From: Streptomyces ardesiacus
GTDB taxonomy: Bacteria; Actinomycetota; Actinomycetes; Streptomycetales; Streptomycetaceae
Assembly (NCBI RefSeq): GCF_003112575.1
Contig: NZ_BEWC01000004.1
Location: 186,001-250,000, forward strand
DNA length: 64,000 nucleotides
Reading direction: 5' to 3'
Positions 8,435 through 16,700 of this stretch are shown one piece after another. The notes below the pieces were generated by a model that saw nothing but the letters and a program-made list of their open reading frames with translations, had not been told where the DNA came from and ran no database searches. Each line of letters begins with the position of its first letter. Position 1 is the first letter of the stretch. Made by a program: the position numbers and the translations under genes.

Positions 8435-9675
8435 CGGCCCGTCTCCACCATCAGGGACGGTCGGACGTCCAGGTCGAAGGTGCGGGCGACACGGAGTTCG
8501 TCGTTGTAGTCGATCTCGTACACGCGCCTGCCTTCGGGGTCGTTGAGGTAGGCCCGGTTCCGGTCGACCTCGATCACCGGCGCCGCGGCACCGCCGGTGG
8601 CGGTCCCGGGGACGTTCCTCAGCAGACGTTCGGTGACCGCGATCTCCCTGCCGGTGGACGGGTCGTATCCGTGCAGGGCTCCGTCGGTCTCCAGAACCAT
8701 CAGCGGTGAACCCTCGCCCGCGGTGTTGGCCGCGACCACCGGGCCGGTCTCCACCCGCGTCCAGGTCTTCTCGGTGACGTCCAGGACCCAGACGGCGTTC
8801 TCGCCCGCGGACGCCGTGAGCGTGCTGCTGCCCGGACGGTGCTGGAACTCCGCCGCCCGCCGCGCCCTCGGTACCTGCTCGCCGTACGGGATCTTCTCGG
8901 CGGTGAAGGTGCCGCCGTCCTCGCGGACGAGCAGGGCACCGTCGGCGCAGCCGAGGACGACCCCGCGCCGGGTGACCGCGTCGCCCCCGGGGTCCTCGCA
9001 CTCGGGCTCGGGAGCGGCGACGGGCTTGCCGGACCGGTCGAGCACGACCACCTTCGCGGGAGCGTCGCCGTCGGGCACGAGGGCGACGAGGTGTTCCGCG
9101 TACGGCACGACGGGCCCGGCGTAGGTGCCCGGCAGCCGGTCGGGGGCGTCGAGGAGGCCCTTCTCCAGGTCGGCGCGCACGTGGACGGCGGCCTTGCCGT
9201 CCGCTGCCGTGGTGACCGTGACGCCCGCGTCGCCGCGGAGGCTCGTCCCGGAGCCGCCCGGGAGTTCGCCGACCTCCTTGATCTGCGCACGGTAGTAGTG
9301 CACGTGGTCCCCGTGGTCGACCGTCCACGCGCCGCCGTCGAGGACGTGGGTGCCGTCCGCGCCCTGGACGTACCCGAAACGGCCGTCCGTGGTGAGCGCG
9401 GTGAGACCGGCTCTGCGCGCGGTGGCGTGGATCTCGCCGGTGATCAGGTCCAGCACCCGGGTGTCGCCGGTGGCGGGGTCGCCGAGAAGGAGCCGTGACT
9501 GCTGTTCGGCGGACTCGGTGGCGCCCTCGACGTAGCCGTGGGGGGTGCCGGTGGTGGAGGAGGAAGGGCTCTCGGCGCTGGAACGGGCGTCCTCCCGGCC
9601 CGCGCAACCCGCGGTCAGCAGGGCCACGGACAGGAGTGCCGGCACCAGGAAGGTGACTTCTCTTCGGACGAACAA
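8431..9675 (-). CDS. AztD-like zinc metallochaperone lipoprotein (second copy)
   Basis: About 414 residues: a short charged start (FVRRE), hydrophobic core and lipobox LTAGC, then a beta-propeller-like body. It carries VDHGDHVHYYRAQIKEVGEL, the His-rich signature expected of AztD chaperones, plus a Cys pair (PECEDPGG, VLGCADG). The TTG at 9675 is preferred because it follows GAGG at about eight bases and keeps the charged n-region of the signal peptide; the internal GTG would leave none. The stop overlaps the aztC start (ATGA), and aztB ends 49 bases upstream, so it belongs to one operon. It is distinctly different in sequence from the copy at 6172-7374. Confidence 0.77.
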   Translation of the reverse strand: MFVRREVTFLVPALLSVALLTAGCAGREDARSSAESPSSSTTGTPHGYVEGATESAEQQSRLLLGDPATGDTRVLDLITGEIHATARRAGLTALTTDGRFGYVQGADGTHVLDGGAWTVDHGDHVHYYRAQIKEVGELPGGSGTSLRGDAGVTVTTAADGKAAVHVRADLEKGLLDAPDRLPGTYAGPVVPYAEHLVALVPDGDAPAKVVVLDRSGKPVAAPEPECEDPGGDAVTRRGVVLGCADGALLVREDGGTFTAEKIPYGEQVPRARRAAEFQHRPGSSTLTASAGENAVWVLDVTEKTWTRVETGPVVAANTAGEGSPLMVLETDGALHGYDPSTGREIAVTERLLRNVPGTATGGAAAPVIEVDRNRAYLNDPEGRRVYEIDYNDELRVARTFDLDVRPSLMVETGR

Positions 9676-9724
9676 GGGGATCGCCTCAGGTTCCGTTCGG
9701 TGGGGTCGTGGGGGCGTTCGGGAT

Positions 9725-10582
9725 TCACGTGGCGGCGCGGGCGGCGGGGCCCGCGCGGCGCGCGAGACGCCGGTCCCGGGCACCGGCCGCCAGGTGGGAC
9801 AGGAAGAAGAGGCTGACCGCGAGGGCCGAGACGGTCGCGCCGGCGGCGGTGCTCAGGTGCCAGGAGAGCAGCAGGCCGCCGAAGGTGGCGGCCGCTCCGA
9901 GGGCCGCGGCGAGAACCATGACGCCGCGCACGCTCCGCGCCCAGGGCAGCGCCGCCGCCGGTGGGGCGATGAGCAGACCGAGGACGAGCAGTGTGCCCAC
10001 GATGTGGAACGAGGCCACGATGGCCAGGGCCAGCAGGCCGAGCAGCACGGCGTGTGCGCGACGGGGGCGCAGGCCGAGGGTCTCGGCCTTGCGGTCGTCG
10101 AACGCGAGCGCCAGGAAGGCCCGGTGGCCGGACACCGAGACGACCAGCGCCAGCAGCAGCGCCGCCCCGAGCAGGAACAGGTCGCTCTCGCGCACCGCGA
10201 GGACGTCGCCGAAGAGAAAGCCGGTGAGGTCCACGGCGAACGACTGCGAGCGCGACACGAGGATGACGCCGAGGGACAGCATGCCGACGAAGAGCAGGCC
10301 TATGCCGGTGTCCTGGGAGAGCCTCGGCGTGCGGCCGAGGACGGTGACGCCGGCCGTCATCACGGCCGCGCTCACCACCGCCCCGACCAGCAGGTTTCCC
10401 CCGAGCAGCGCGGCGACCGCCACGCCCGGCAGGAGTCCGTGGGACATCGCGTCGCCGAGGAAGGCCATTCCTCTCAGCACCACCCACGTCCCCGCGAGGG
10501 CGCATGTCGCCGACACCAGGATCCCGGCCCACAGGGCCCGCTGCACAAAGGCCGCCTCGAAAGGGGCCGTCAACCACTCCAT
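9725..10582 (-). CDS. aztB: Zinc ABC transporter permease AztB
   Basis: A 285-residue ABC-3-type metal permease with about eight hydrophobic helices. Family-typical stretches include VVLRGMAFLGDAMSHGLLPGV near residues 34-54 and SFHIVGTLLVLGLLIAPPAAA near 190-210. It would form the membrane channel for zinc delivered by AztC and powered by AztA. It is first of the minus-strand operon and divergent from aztA, only 23 bases from its start. TAGTGT on the minus strand (10594-10589) lies six bases before its ATG, suggesting leaderless transcription; the Zur-like box sits just upstream. Confidence 0.88.
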   Translation of the reverse strand: MEWLTAPFEAAFVQRALWAGILVSATCALAGTWVVLRGMAFLGDAMSHGLLPGVAVAALLGGNLLVGAVVSAAVMTAGVTVLGRTPRLSQDTGIGLLFVGMLSLGVILVSRSQSFAVDLTGFLFGDVLAVRESDLFLLGAALLLALVVSVSGHRAFLALAFDDRKAETLGLRPRRAHAVLLGLLALAIVASFHIVGTLLVLGLLIAPPAAALPWARSVRGVMVLAAALGAAATFGGLLLSWHLSTAAGATVSALAVSLFFLSHLAAGARDRRLARRAGPAARAAT

Positions 10583-10588
10583 GGCAGC

Positions 10589-10612
10589 ACACTACAATGA
10601 CAATCATGTTCA
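10589..10612. promoter_or_regulatory. Zur-like operator with back-to-back leaderless promoters of aztA and aztB
   Basis: TGACAATCATGTTCA (10598-10612) is a near-palindromic 15-mer matching the Streptomyces Zur box pattern TGAAAATGATTTTCA at 12 positions. A good -10, TACAAT (10593-10598), lies seven bases before the aztA ATG (10606). TAGTGT on the other strand (10594-10589) lies six bases before the aztB ATG (10582). Both genes would be leaderless, and one box would cover the aztA start and the upstream side of the aztB promoter. Zinc-bound Zur would then repress both arms of the importer locus. Confidence 0.65.
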
Positions 10613-11340
10613 ATAAACACCCGGTGGCGCCGCCCGACGACGTGCCGATGCGTGAACGCGTGCGGTTCAGCGACCTGGAGGCGGGGTACCGCGGTCGTCC
10701 GGTGCTCCGTCGACTCAGCGCTTCCATACCGGCGTTGGCCATGACGGCACTCGTCGGGCCGAACGGCAGCGGGAAGTCCACACTGCTCGGTGTTCTCGCC
10801 GGCGTGATCGAAGCCACAGCCGGGCAACTCCACTACGCGGAGGGCCGCCCGCCGGCCTTCGTCCCGCAGCGCGGCGCCGTCGGCGACGCACTCCCCCTCA
10901 CAGCACGACAGACCGTGGAGATGGGGCGCTGGAACGAGCGGGGACTGTGGCGGCGGCTGACCCGGCGGGACCGGGCCCTGGTCGACTCGGCCATGGAGCG
11001 CCTGGGAGTCGCCGGGCTCGCCGCCCGCCAGCTCGGCGAGTTGTCCGGTGGCCAGCGTCAACGCGTACTGATCGCCCAGAGCTTGGCCCAGCACTCCGAC
11101 CTGCTGCTCCTGGACGAACCGACCACCGGACTCGACCCCGGAGCCAGGGAAGGGATCACGGCACTGCTGACGGACCTGGTCGCCGACGGCACGACCGTCG
11201 TCCAGGCCACGCACGATCTGGAAGCCGCCCGCTCGGCCGACACCTGCCTGCTCCTCGGCGACGGACGGCTGGTGGGGCAGGGTCCGCCCGAGGAGGTCCT
11301 CACCCCGGCCGCCCTGTCCCGCACCTGGCGGCCGGCGTGA
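10606..11340 (+). CDS. aztA: Zinc ABC transporter ATP-binding protein AztA
   Basis: A 244-residue ATPase of a metal-type ABC importer. Walker A GPNGSGKS is at residues 51-58, followed by the Q-loop in FVPQRGAVGD, signature LSGGQRQRV, Walker B LLLLDEP and the switch histidine in VQATHD. It energises AztB for zinc import. ATG at 10606 is placed exactly where a leaderless transcript from TACAAT would begin, and no ribosome site precedes any later start. It is divergent from the aztB operon and shares the Zur-like box that overlaps its start codon. Confidence 0.88.
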   Translation: MFNKHPVAPPDDVPMRERVRFSDLEAGYRGRPVLRRLSASIPALAMTALVGPNGSGKSTLLGVLAGVIEATAGQLHYAEGRPPAFVPQRGAVGDALPLTARQTVEMGRWNERGLWRRLTRRDRALVDSAMERLGVAGLAARQLGELSGGQRQRVLIAQSLAQHSDLLLLDEPTTGLDPGAREGITALLTDLVADGTTVVQATHDLEAARSADTCLLLGDGRLVGQGPPEEVLTPAALSRTWRPA

Positions 11341-11480
11341 AAGGCCGGACCGTGCCGGACTCCCGCCCGCGCATGAACCGCCCGGCAGGAGTCGGCGGAT
11401 GTGACCGGTCCCGCTCCTCGACGACGGTCAGGCCGCGTCGGGCGGTGTGATGCCGAGCATGTCGGCGCACTCGCACCGCC

Positions 11481-11612
11481 ACCTCCCGGCAGGACGCCGC
11501 GACCGAGCTGAGCAGCGGCGAGTTGACCGTACGCGGCACCATCGCCCTGCTGCGCGACAGAAGGGCCGAGAGGCTCGACCACACACCGGTCCGCCCGGTC
11601 ACCAAGGACCCG
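11481..11612 (+). pseudogene. Possible coding remnant, identity unknown
   Basis: In the gap between convergent aztA and the HxlR gene, one plus-strand frame reads TELSSGELTVRGTIALL then RDRRAERLDHTPVRPVTKD with strongly coding-like third positions (almost all G or C). It has no start, no partner sequence upstream and runs into the antisense of the HxlR gene. It could be the tail of a deleted gene; I do not recognise the family. The rest of 11341-11480 shows nothing. Confidence 0.3.
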
Positions 11613-11987
11613 TCAGAGTTCCGCCTCTTCCATTCGGGTGTCGAAGGCCTCGCGGGCGGCCGTGATGGCGGGCATGTGCTGTGACGCCCAGGTCAGCAGT
11701 ACGTCGACGGGGTGGCGCAGGGTCTTGCCCAGGGGTGTGATCCGGTACCTGACCGCCACGGGGCGGGTGGAGACGATCTCGCGCTCGACCACGCCGTTGC
11801 GTTCGAGTCGCCGAAGCGTCGCGGTCAGCGACTTCTGTGTGACCTGGGGAACGGCCCGGCGCAGTTCGTTGAAGCGGCACGGGCGTTCGCACAGTTCGTT
11901 GAGGACGCTGAGCGACCATTTGTCGAGGATCTGGTCGAGCAGTTCGCGGTGCGGGGCGTCGATGCGGAGTCCGGCGTCGGTATCCAT
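11613..11987 (-). CDS. HxlR-family transcriptional regulator
   Basis: A 124-residue winged-helix regulator of the HxlR/MarR-like type. Family hallmarks are the KWSLSVLNELCERPCRFNELR helix-turn-helix region, the VTQKSLTATLRRLERNGVVER recognition helix, and the wing VRYRITPLGKTL. There is no conserved sensing cysteine near the amino end. ATG at 11987 fits the family's start. It is divergent from a RidA-family gene across 81 bases that hold a candidate operator; such regulators commonly control the divergent neighbour. Confidence 0.88.
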   Translation of the reverse strand: MDTDAGLRIDAPHRELLDQILDKWSLSVLNELCERPCRFNELRRAVPQVTQKSLTATLRRLERNGVVEREIVSTRPVAVRYRITPLGKTLRHPVDVLLTWASQHMPAITAAREAFDTRMEEAEL

Positions 11988-12025
11988 GGTGAAACCTGGT
12001 CTCGTTGAAGTGTCCTTCCTGCACT

Positions 12026-12044
12026 AGGTAGCTTACGGATACCT
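12026..12044. promoter_or_regulatory. Candidate HxlR operator between the HxlR and RidA genes
   Basis: Perfect inverted repeat AGGTA (12026-12030) and TACCT (12040-12044) with 9 bases between, centred in the 81-base divergent region. The layout resembles operators of HxlR-type regulators; the assignment is by position and symmetry only. Confidence 0.45.
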
Positions 12045-12068
12045 GTTGCGGAGGAAAGGGAGGACGAC

Positions 12069-12479
12069 ATGACTGTTCAGCACTTCACCCCGGAGGGCAT
12101 GCTGCAGCCGACCCCGTATCACCACGTCGCCGTGGGCACGGGGACCAAGCACGTTCATGTCAGCGGTCAGATCGCGCGCCGGGCCGACGGGACCCCGGTC
12201 GCACCCGGTGACCTGGCGGGTCAGGTCGCCCAGGCACTGCGCAACACGTCCGTCGGTCTGGCAGGCGCGGGCGCGTCGTTCGCCGACGTGCTGCGCCTGA
12301 CCTTCTATGTGACGCGGTGGAGCCCCGAGAAGATCGGCGACTTCATGACCGGGGTCGAGTCCGTTGCCGACGGGATCGGACTGCGCCTTCCGATGCCTCC
12401 GGCCTCGCTCATCGGCGTCGAGTACCTCTTCGAGCCGGACGTACTCGTCGAGGTCGAGGCGACCGCACTCATCGACTGA
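12069..12479 (+). CDS. RidA-family (YjgF/YER057c) protein
   Basis: A 136-residue protein of the RidA superfamily, trimeric enzymes of which the best known hydrolyse reactive enamines/imines from PLP enzymes. The HVHVSGQIARRADGTPV strand-turn, the DLAGQVAQALRN helix, the LRLTFYVTRW strand and the carboxy EYLFEPDVLVEVEATA match the family. The usual catalytic arginine region is replaced by YVTRWSPEK, so the exact activity is uncertain and it may be one of the divergent Rid subfamilies. A strong ribosome site (GGAGGAAAGGGAGG) precedes ATG. Likely controlled by the divergent HxlR regulator. Confidence 0.83.
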   Translation: MTVQHFTPEGMLQPTPYHHVAVGTGTKHVHVSGQIARRADGTPVAPGDLAGQVAQALRNTSVGLAGAGASFADVLRLTFYVTRWSPEKIGDFMTGVESVADGIGLRLPMPPASLIGVEYLFEPDVLVEVEATALID

Positions 12480-12689
12480 CGCCGCCCTCCTGCGTGCCGG
12501 CGGACCTCCGCGGGACGGTGCCGGCGGGCGGTCCGGGCGATCTCGCGACATCGTCCTGATGGCCCTCGGCATCGGCATCGGCATCGGCGCCATGTACGTC
12601 GCACTGCAGACCACCTCTTGAGCGGCGCGGCGCCGCACGACTCCGTGCCGGTGAACCGGTGCCCCCCACGCGTATCCGCGCCCGGGTGC
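12480..12689. other. Gap with a short hexanucleotide repeat and a tiny hydrophobic reading frame
   Basis: This 210-base gap between convergent genes holds three perfect copies of ATCGGC (12571-12588) after one variant copy. They lie inside a 20-codon hydrophobic frame (12559-12621, start MALGIGIGIG) that has no ribosome site. It could be a relic of a membrane segment or a tiny membrane peptide; nothing else is visible. Confidence 0.3.
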
Positions 12690-13223
12690 TCAGGAGCGGG
12701 GGCGCAGTACCTCGAGGGTGCCGGTCTCGGTGTCGTAGCTGCGCAGGGTGACGAGCCGCGCCGACAGCGGTGGCGGGGGCAGGAGTTCGGGGACGCGCCG
12801 GCCGGTGAAGGCCCCGGCCCGCCGGGTGCGGCCGAGGGTGATGTGCGGGCTCCAGCGCCCGGGGTCGTGAAACGGGCTGAGGGTCTGGGGCGGGCTGTCC
12901 GAGGTCACCGCCTCCCACACCCGGCGGTGCAGGGCGGCCAGGCCGGCCTCGCGCTCCAGCGCCCAGGCCAGCACGGAGGTGGGCCGCTCGAAGCGGACCA
13001 CGCCCGTGAACCGCACCGGGACGGGCAGTGCGGCGGCCACCTCGGCCAGCTCCCAGCGGATCGGTGCGGTCAGCTCGGGGCAGGCGGCCAGGGTGAGGTG
13101 CGGGCTGTTGGTCGGCGAGCGGTGGCGTGCCTGACTGGGCAGTCCCGCGTCCGCGAGGCGCCGCCAGGCCTCCCGCACCGCCAGGTCCGCAGCCTCGTCC
13201 AACAGGAGCTCGACCGTACGCAC
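12690..13223 (-). CDS. 2'-5' RNA ligase / 2H phosphoesterase family protein
   Basis: A 177-residue 2H phosphoesterase. The two catalytic His-x-Thr/Ser motifs are clear: SPHLTLAACP near residue 41 and SPHITLGRTRR near residue 125, in the two-lobed arrangement of the ThpR/LigT family. Family members act on 2',3'-cyclic or 2'-5' phosphodiester bonds in RNA or nucleotides; the true substrate here is unknown. The GTG at 13223 starts the first beta strand (VRTVELLLDE). A second, more divergent member of the family is at 57530-58039. Confidence 0.85.
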   Translation of the reverse strand: MRTVELLLDEAADLAVREAWRRLADAGLPSQARHRSPTNSPHLTLAACPELTAPIRWELAEVAAALPVPVRFTGVVRFERPTSVLAWALEREAGLAALHRRVWEAVTSDSPPQTLSPFHDPGRWSPHITLGRTRRAGAFTGRRVPELLPPPPLSARLVTLRSYDTETGTLEVLRPRS

Positions 13224-13315
13224 CGCCGCAGCCTACCCCGCCGCCCGGACACCCTGTGGACGGCGGGAGCCGCGCCGGAGGGGAGGCGGAGGGAGGGCAT
13301 CGCGACGGCGGCGGC

Positions 13316-14824
13316 TCAGGCGTCCGGGATCCAGCTGCCGTGGAATCCCAACGGCACCCGGCCGGGCAGCCGGACGCGGGCCAGCGGGTGACCGCCGAAG
13401 TCCTGGGCCGAGAGGATCACCAGGTCGGTCGCGCCGCGGTCGGGGTCGTGCACGTACGACAGGACGTAGCCGTCGTCCTCGTCCCGCGCTCCGCGTCGCG
13501 GGACGAACACCGGCTCGCCGACCGCAGCGCCCCGGGGGAAGCGGTGGAGCTGCCTGCTGCCGCGCAGCATGTCGTGCTTCACCAGGTAGTTGGCGAACTT
13601 CTCGTCGGGGTACACCCCGTCGGCGGCCTCGTACGCGCGCCACATCTCGGCCGCGCACGCGGTGTAGGCGTACCGGTGCCGTCGCGAGACGAGGCTCTCG
13701 TTGATACGGGGGAACTCCTGCGGACGGTCGTCGAGCCGGGTGCTGCGGACCCGGCCCGCGCGCAGGTCGATCGTCCACCGGTCGAGCGTCGGCGACCCGG
13801 TCGCGGAGGGCCCGCCCATGCCGCGCCCGGCGGCGTAGAACGGCGCGGGGAATCCGATGTACTCCATCACGACCGTGTCGCCCTGGTCGTAGGCGTTGAG
13901 GGTGTGCGAGTAGTACACGGGGTCGATCTCGAACCAGCGCGTGGTGCCTCTGGCGCGCGGCAGCAGTCCGATGCGCATGGGGTGCCGGTCGTTCCACTCG
14001 TACGGCACGAGCGCGCCGGCCTCCGCCGCGGCGGCGTCGAAGGTGATCGGGACGTCCACGATCACCACGTACTTCTCGGTGAGCGCGAAGTCGTGCATCA
14101 TCGGCGCGTCCGCGACCGGGATCCGCGTGGCCGGGCGCGCCCTGCCGGTGCGGTCGACCACGATGTGCCGCACGTGGTCCCAGGTGGGGTAGTAGGCGAT
14201 CGCGTGCAACTCGTCGGCGGTCGCGTCGTACTTGGTGTGCGCGGCGAGCGGTCCCCGGAGCGTGGAGCGGAAGTCGTAGGGGCGCACGGTGTTGAGTTCG
14301 CCGTCCAGTTCGTACGGCAGTGGTCCGCCTTCCTGCGTCGCGAGGATGCGGCCCTTGTACGGGATCACGTGCGTGTTGCACGCGAAGTCGTCCGGCGGTA
14401 CCGGGCCCGGATAGGTCTCGCCGAGCTTCGCCGTCACCTGCGTGGAGCGCACCCAGCGGTTGCGGTACCACTCGGCGCGGCCGCCCCGCAGCCGCACCCC
14501 GTGCACCATCCCGTCGCCGAGCATCCAGTGGTGGGCCCGTACGTCTTCGACGCCCAGCGCGTTCGGGCCGTTGCGCAGGTAGCGGCCGTCCAGGTCGCGG
14601 GGGATGCGGCCGACGACGTCGAGGTCGAAGGCGGTCAGCTCCTCGGTGGCCGGTGTGAAGGCCCCTTCCAGGAACGGGATCGACCCGGTCGTGGTGCTCT
14701 TCGGAGGAGCCGGGTGCGCCCGCGCCGCGGTGGTGAGGGGGCCGGGCCCGACGCCGCCGACCACACCGCCCGCCGCCGCGACCGCGGCGCCCTTGAGGAC
14801 TTTCCGTCGCGTGTGACTGCCCAT
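13316..14824 (-). CDS. Tat-exported carotenoid oxygenase family dioxygenase
   Basis: A 502-residue non-haem iron dioxygenase of the carotenoid cleavage/lignostilbene family, which cleaves conjugated C=C bonds of apocarotenoids or stilbenes. The four iron-ligand histidines expected of the seven-bladed propeller are at His196 (AAHTKYD), His244 (PMMHDFAL), His307 (YYSHTLNAY) and His495 (GFHGSW). GGPLPYELD and RNGPNALG are family-typical. A twin-arginine-like leader (TRRKVLKG then an Ala/Gly core) suggests export as a folded metalloenzyme, unusual because most homologues are cytoplasmic. ATG at 14824 follows GAGG. Stand-alone; substrate unknown. Confidence 0.87.
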   Translation of the reverse strand: MGSHTRRKVLKGAAVAAAGGVVGGVGPGPLTTAARAHPAPPKSTTTGSIPFLEGAFTPATEELTAFDLDVVGRIPRDLDGRYLRNGPNALGVEDVRAHHWMLGDGMVHGVRLRGGRAEWYRNRWVRSTQVTAKLGETYPGPVPPDDFACNTHVIPYKGRILATQEGGPLPYELDGELNTVRPYDFRSTLRGPLAAHTKYDATADELHAIAYYPTWDHVRHIVVDRTGRARPATRIPVADAPMMHDFALTEKYVVIVDVPITFDAAAAEAGALVPYEWNDRHPMRIGLLPRARGTTRWFEIDPVYYSHTLNAYDQGDTVVMEYIGFPAPFYAAGRGMGGPSATGSPTLDRWTIDLRAGRVRSTRLDDRPQEFPRINESLVSRRHRYAYTACAAEMWRAYEAADGVYPDEKFANYLVKHDMLRGSRQLHRFPRGAAVGEPVFVPRRGARDEDDGYVLSYVHDPDRGATDLVILSAQDFGGHPLARVRLPGRVPLGFHGSWIPDA

Positions 14825-14986
14825 CGTGATCCCTCGTTCCTCCGTCGTGTCCGGCCGCCCCGGCCGGCTGCGTGGTGACGGGACCAACCCTCCTCCGGCG
14901 GCGCCCGCGAAGCAGGTGGCCCAGACACCGGACCGGGGGTGGTGCCGGCACCACCCCCGGGGACGCGCGGCGGGGCACGGGCGCCG

Positions 14987-15421
14987 TTACGCGGAGTCCG
15001 GGGCGAGCCGGTAGCGGCCGCCGCGGTGGGTGCCGAAGGAGACCACGTTCTTCTCGGGGCGGTCGGCGTGGGCGCCCTCGACGTGCACCGGGTGCGGGGG
15101 GCGGATCCGTACGGGGTTGCCGAGCAGCGAGCGCACCTCCGCGCGGGTGATGCCGTCCGCCGTCCACTCCAGGTCGACCTCGAAACCGTCGCGCGCCCGC
15201 AGTCCCCGGAAGGAACCGGTGGGCCATGCCGCGGGCAGGGCGGGCAGGACGGCCAGCAGGTCGATCTCACCGGCGTGGCTCTGCAGGAGCATCCCGGTGA
15301 TGCCGGAGACGCCGCCGAAGTTGCCGTCGATCTGGAAGGGCGGGTGCAGGTCGAAGAGGTTGGGCGCGGTGGCCGAGGCGTACGGGGCCGCCTGGGTCGC
15401 GGAGTGGAACCGGCACGTCAC
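14987..15421 (-). pseudogene. Glycoside hydrolase family 95 (alpha-L-fucosidase) C-terminal relic
   Basis: Reads as the last ~130 residues of a GH95 alpha-L-fucosidase: APNLFDLHPPFQIDGNFGGV is the hallmark of the catalytic-barrel end, followed by MLLQSHAGEIDLLAVLPALP and the carboxy beta-domain. A complete enzyme has about 700-800 residues, so more than 80 percent, including the acid/base region, is missing. Upstream of about 15395 the homology stops abruptly and there is no plausible start. The 5' deletion abuts the GntR gene. It lies beside two other relics, implying loss of a sugar-utilisation locus. Confidence 0.72.
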
Positions 15422-15517
15422 CGCCGAGGGGATCGGCCGGCCGTGACCGGCTGAACGCGACGAGGCGGCCGGGCGACCGGCCGGGCGACGGTCCCCCGAC
15501 CGCCTCGTCGCAGCGTC

Positions 15518-16276
15518 CTACGCCTGCTGCGCGTCCGGCACGTCCGCCGGACGGCGGCGGGCCCACGAGGACGTGATGTGCTCGCGCATCGCCTCGGCGG
15601 CCGCGTCGCCGTCCCCCGCGAGCACGGCGGCCGCGACCCGGGCGTGCCCCTCGTGCGTGAGCTCTATGTCCTCGCGCGTCGGGTCGCCGCTGTACTGCGG
15701 CGAGCGCACGGCCTTGCCCTGGACGCTGGAGACGATGGCCCGTCCGAACGCGTCCTGGGAGGCCCGGTGGATGATCTCGTGGAACTCGATGTCCGCACGC
15801 GAGTACGCCTCGGGATCGTCGATCAGGCCCGCCAGTTCATCGAGCTTGGCGGCCAGCGCCGCCGACTGCTCCTCGTCGATCCGCCCGGCGGCACGGGTGG
15901 CCATCGCGCACTCCAGGGTGGTCCTGATCTCGATCAGGTTGTCCAGGTAGACCAGCCGGTCCTCGCGCTGGAACAGGGCGTCGAGGACCAGCGGGTCGAG
16001 CAGGCTCCACTGGTCCTGGCCCAGTACGACGGTCCCCCAGCCCTGACGGGTCGCCACCAACCCCTTCTCGGCGAGCGTCGTCGTCGCCTCCCGGATCACG
16101 GTCCGGCTCACCTCGTACGCCTCACCCAGCTCCTCCGCCGACGGCAGCGCCGTGCCCGGCGGGTACTCGCCGAGCACGATGGCCGTGGCGAGGCTCTGGA
16201 CGACGGCCGCGGCGAGCGGTGGCCGGCGTCGTCGCGGGCGGGACACGACGGTGGTGTCCGCAGACGGCTCGATCAT
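15518..16276 (-). CDS. GntR/FadR-family transcriptional regulator
   Basis: A 252-residue regulator. The winged-helix domain occupies residues 20-90 (VVQSLATAIVLGEYPPGTAL, then EVSRTVIREATTTLAEKGLV). A FadR/FCD helical domain follows with the metal-binding pattern Asp (RADIEFHEIIHRAS) and His (THEGHARVAAAV, AMREHI). FCD regulators typically respond to sugar acids and control their catabolic operons. Flanking relics of an alpha-L-fucosidase and an enolase-superfamily enzyme suggest it once governed a fucose/sugar-acid pathway that has been lost, leaving an orphan regulator. Confidence 0.87.
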   Translation of the reverse strand: MIEPSADTTVVSRPRRRRPPLAAAVVQSLATAIVLGEYPPGTALPSAEELGEAYEVSRTVIREATTTLAEKGLVATRQGWGTVVLGQDQWSLLDPLVLDALFQREDRLVYLDNLIEIRTTLECAMATRAAGRIDEEQSAALAAKLDELAGLIDDPEAYSRADIEFHEIIHRASQDAFGRAIVSSVQGKAVRSPQYSGDPTREDIELTHEGHARVAAAVLAGDGDAAAEAMREHITSSWARRRPADVPDAQQA

Positions 16277-16423
16277 CTGGTCAGAGACTCCCCATGCTCG
16301 TGCAGGCTCCCGCCCCCGCTGTCCAATGACTCCAGGCTAGCCGAACACGCCACGGTCATCACTCGTATCACAAGTCGCGACTGGCCGTGGGACGCGCCGG
16401 CCGGGAGCGCTGGCCTTGGGCAC

Positions 16424-16700
16424 GGCCTGCCGGTCAGTCCCGTCGGGTACAACGCCAACCCGGTCGCGCACGCGGCGGCCGCCGTGCCCAACCACCCGGT
16501 GACCGAGGTGCAGGATCTGTCCCTCCCGGTCGGACCGCGGGTGGACCAGGAGATCACCGACGGCGGGATCGTCCTCGGTGACGCCCCCGGCCCGGGGGAT
16601 CGAGGTCGACGAGGAACGCACCGTTGCGCGGGCCGCGTCGGGCGGGTGGTCCCTGCCGTCCGGACCGCACGTCCGCCCGGCCGACGCTGGCCTCAGGTGA
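16424..16700 (+). pseudogene. Mandelate racemase/muconate lactonizing enzyme family C-terminal relic with frameshift
   Basis: Only the carboxy end of an enolase-superfamily enzyme remains: GLPVSPVGYNANPVAHAAAA, then VPNHPVTEVQDL and DQEITDGGIVLGDAPGPG. The frame then breaks at a run of five G (16594-16598). Removing one G restores GPGIEVDEERTVARA, as expected for the family's end, closing at TGA 16698-16700. Roughly 300 upstream residues with the metal-binding acids are gone. L-fuconate dehydratase and related sugar-acid dehydratases belong to this family, which matches the nearby fucosidase relic. Confidence 0.65.

Noticed and set aside
12571..12588. Three tandem ATCGGC units as a possible repeat array
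   Set aside because: Too few and too short for a minisatellite of interest and unrelated to CRISPR; noted only as a minor repeat.
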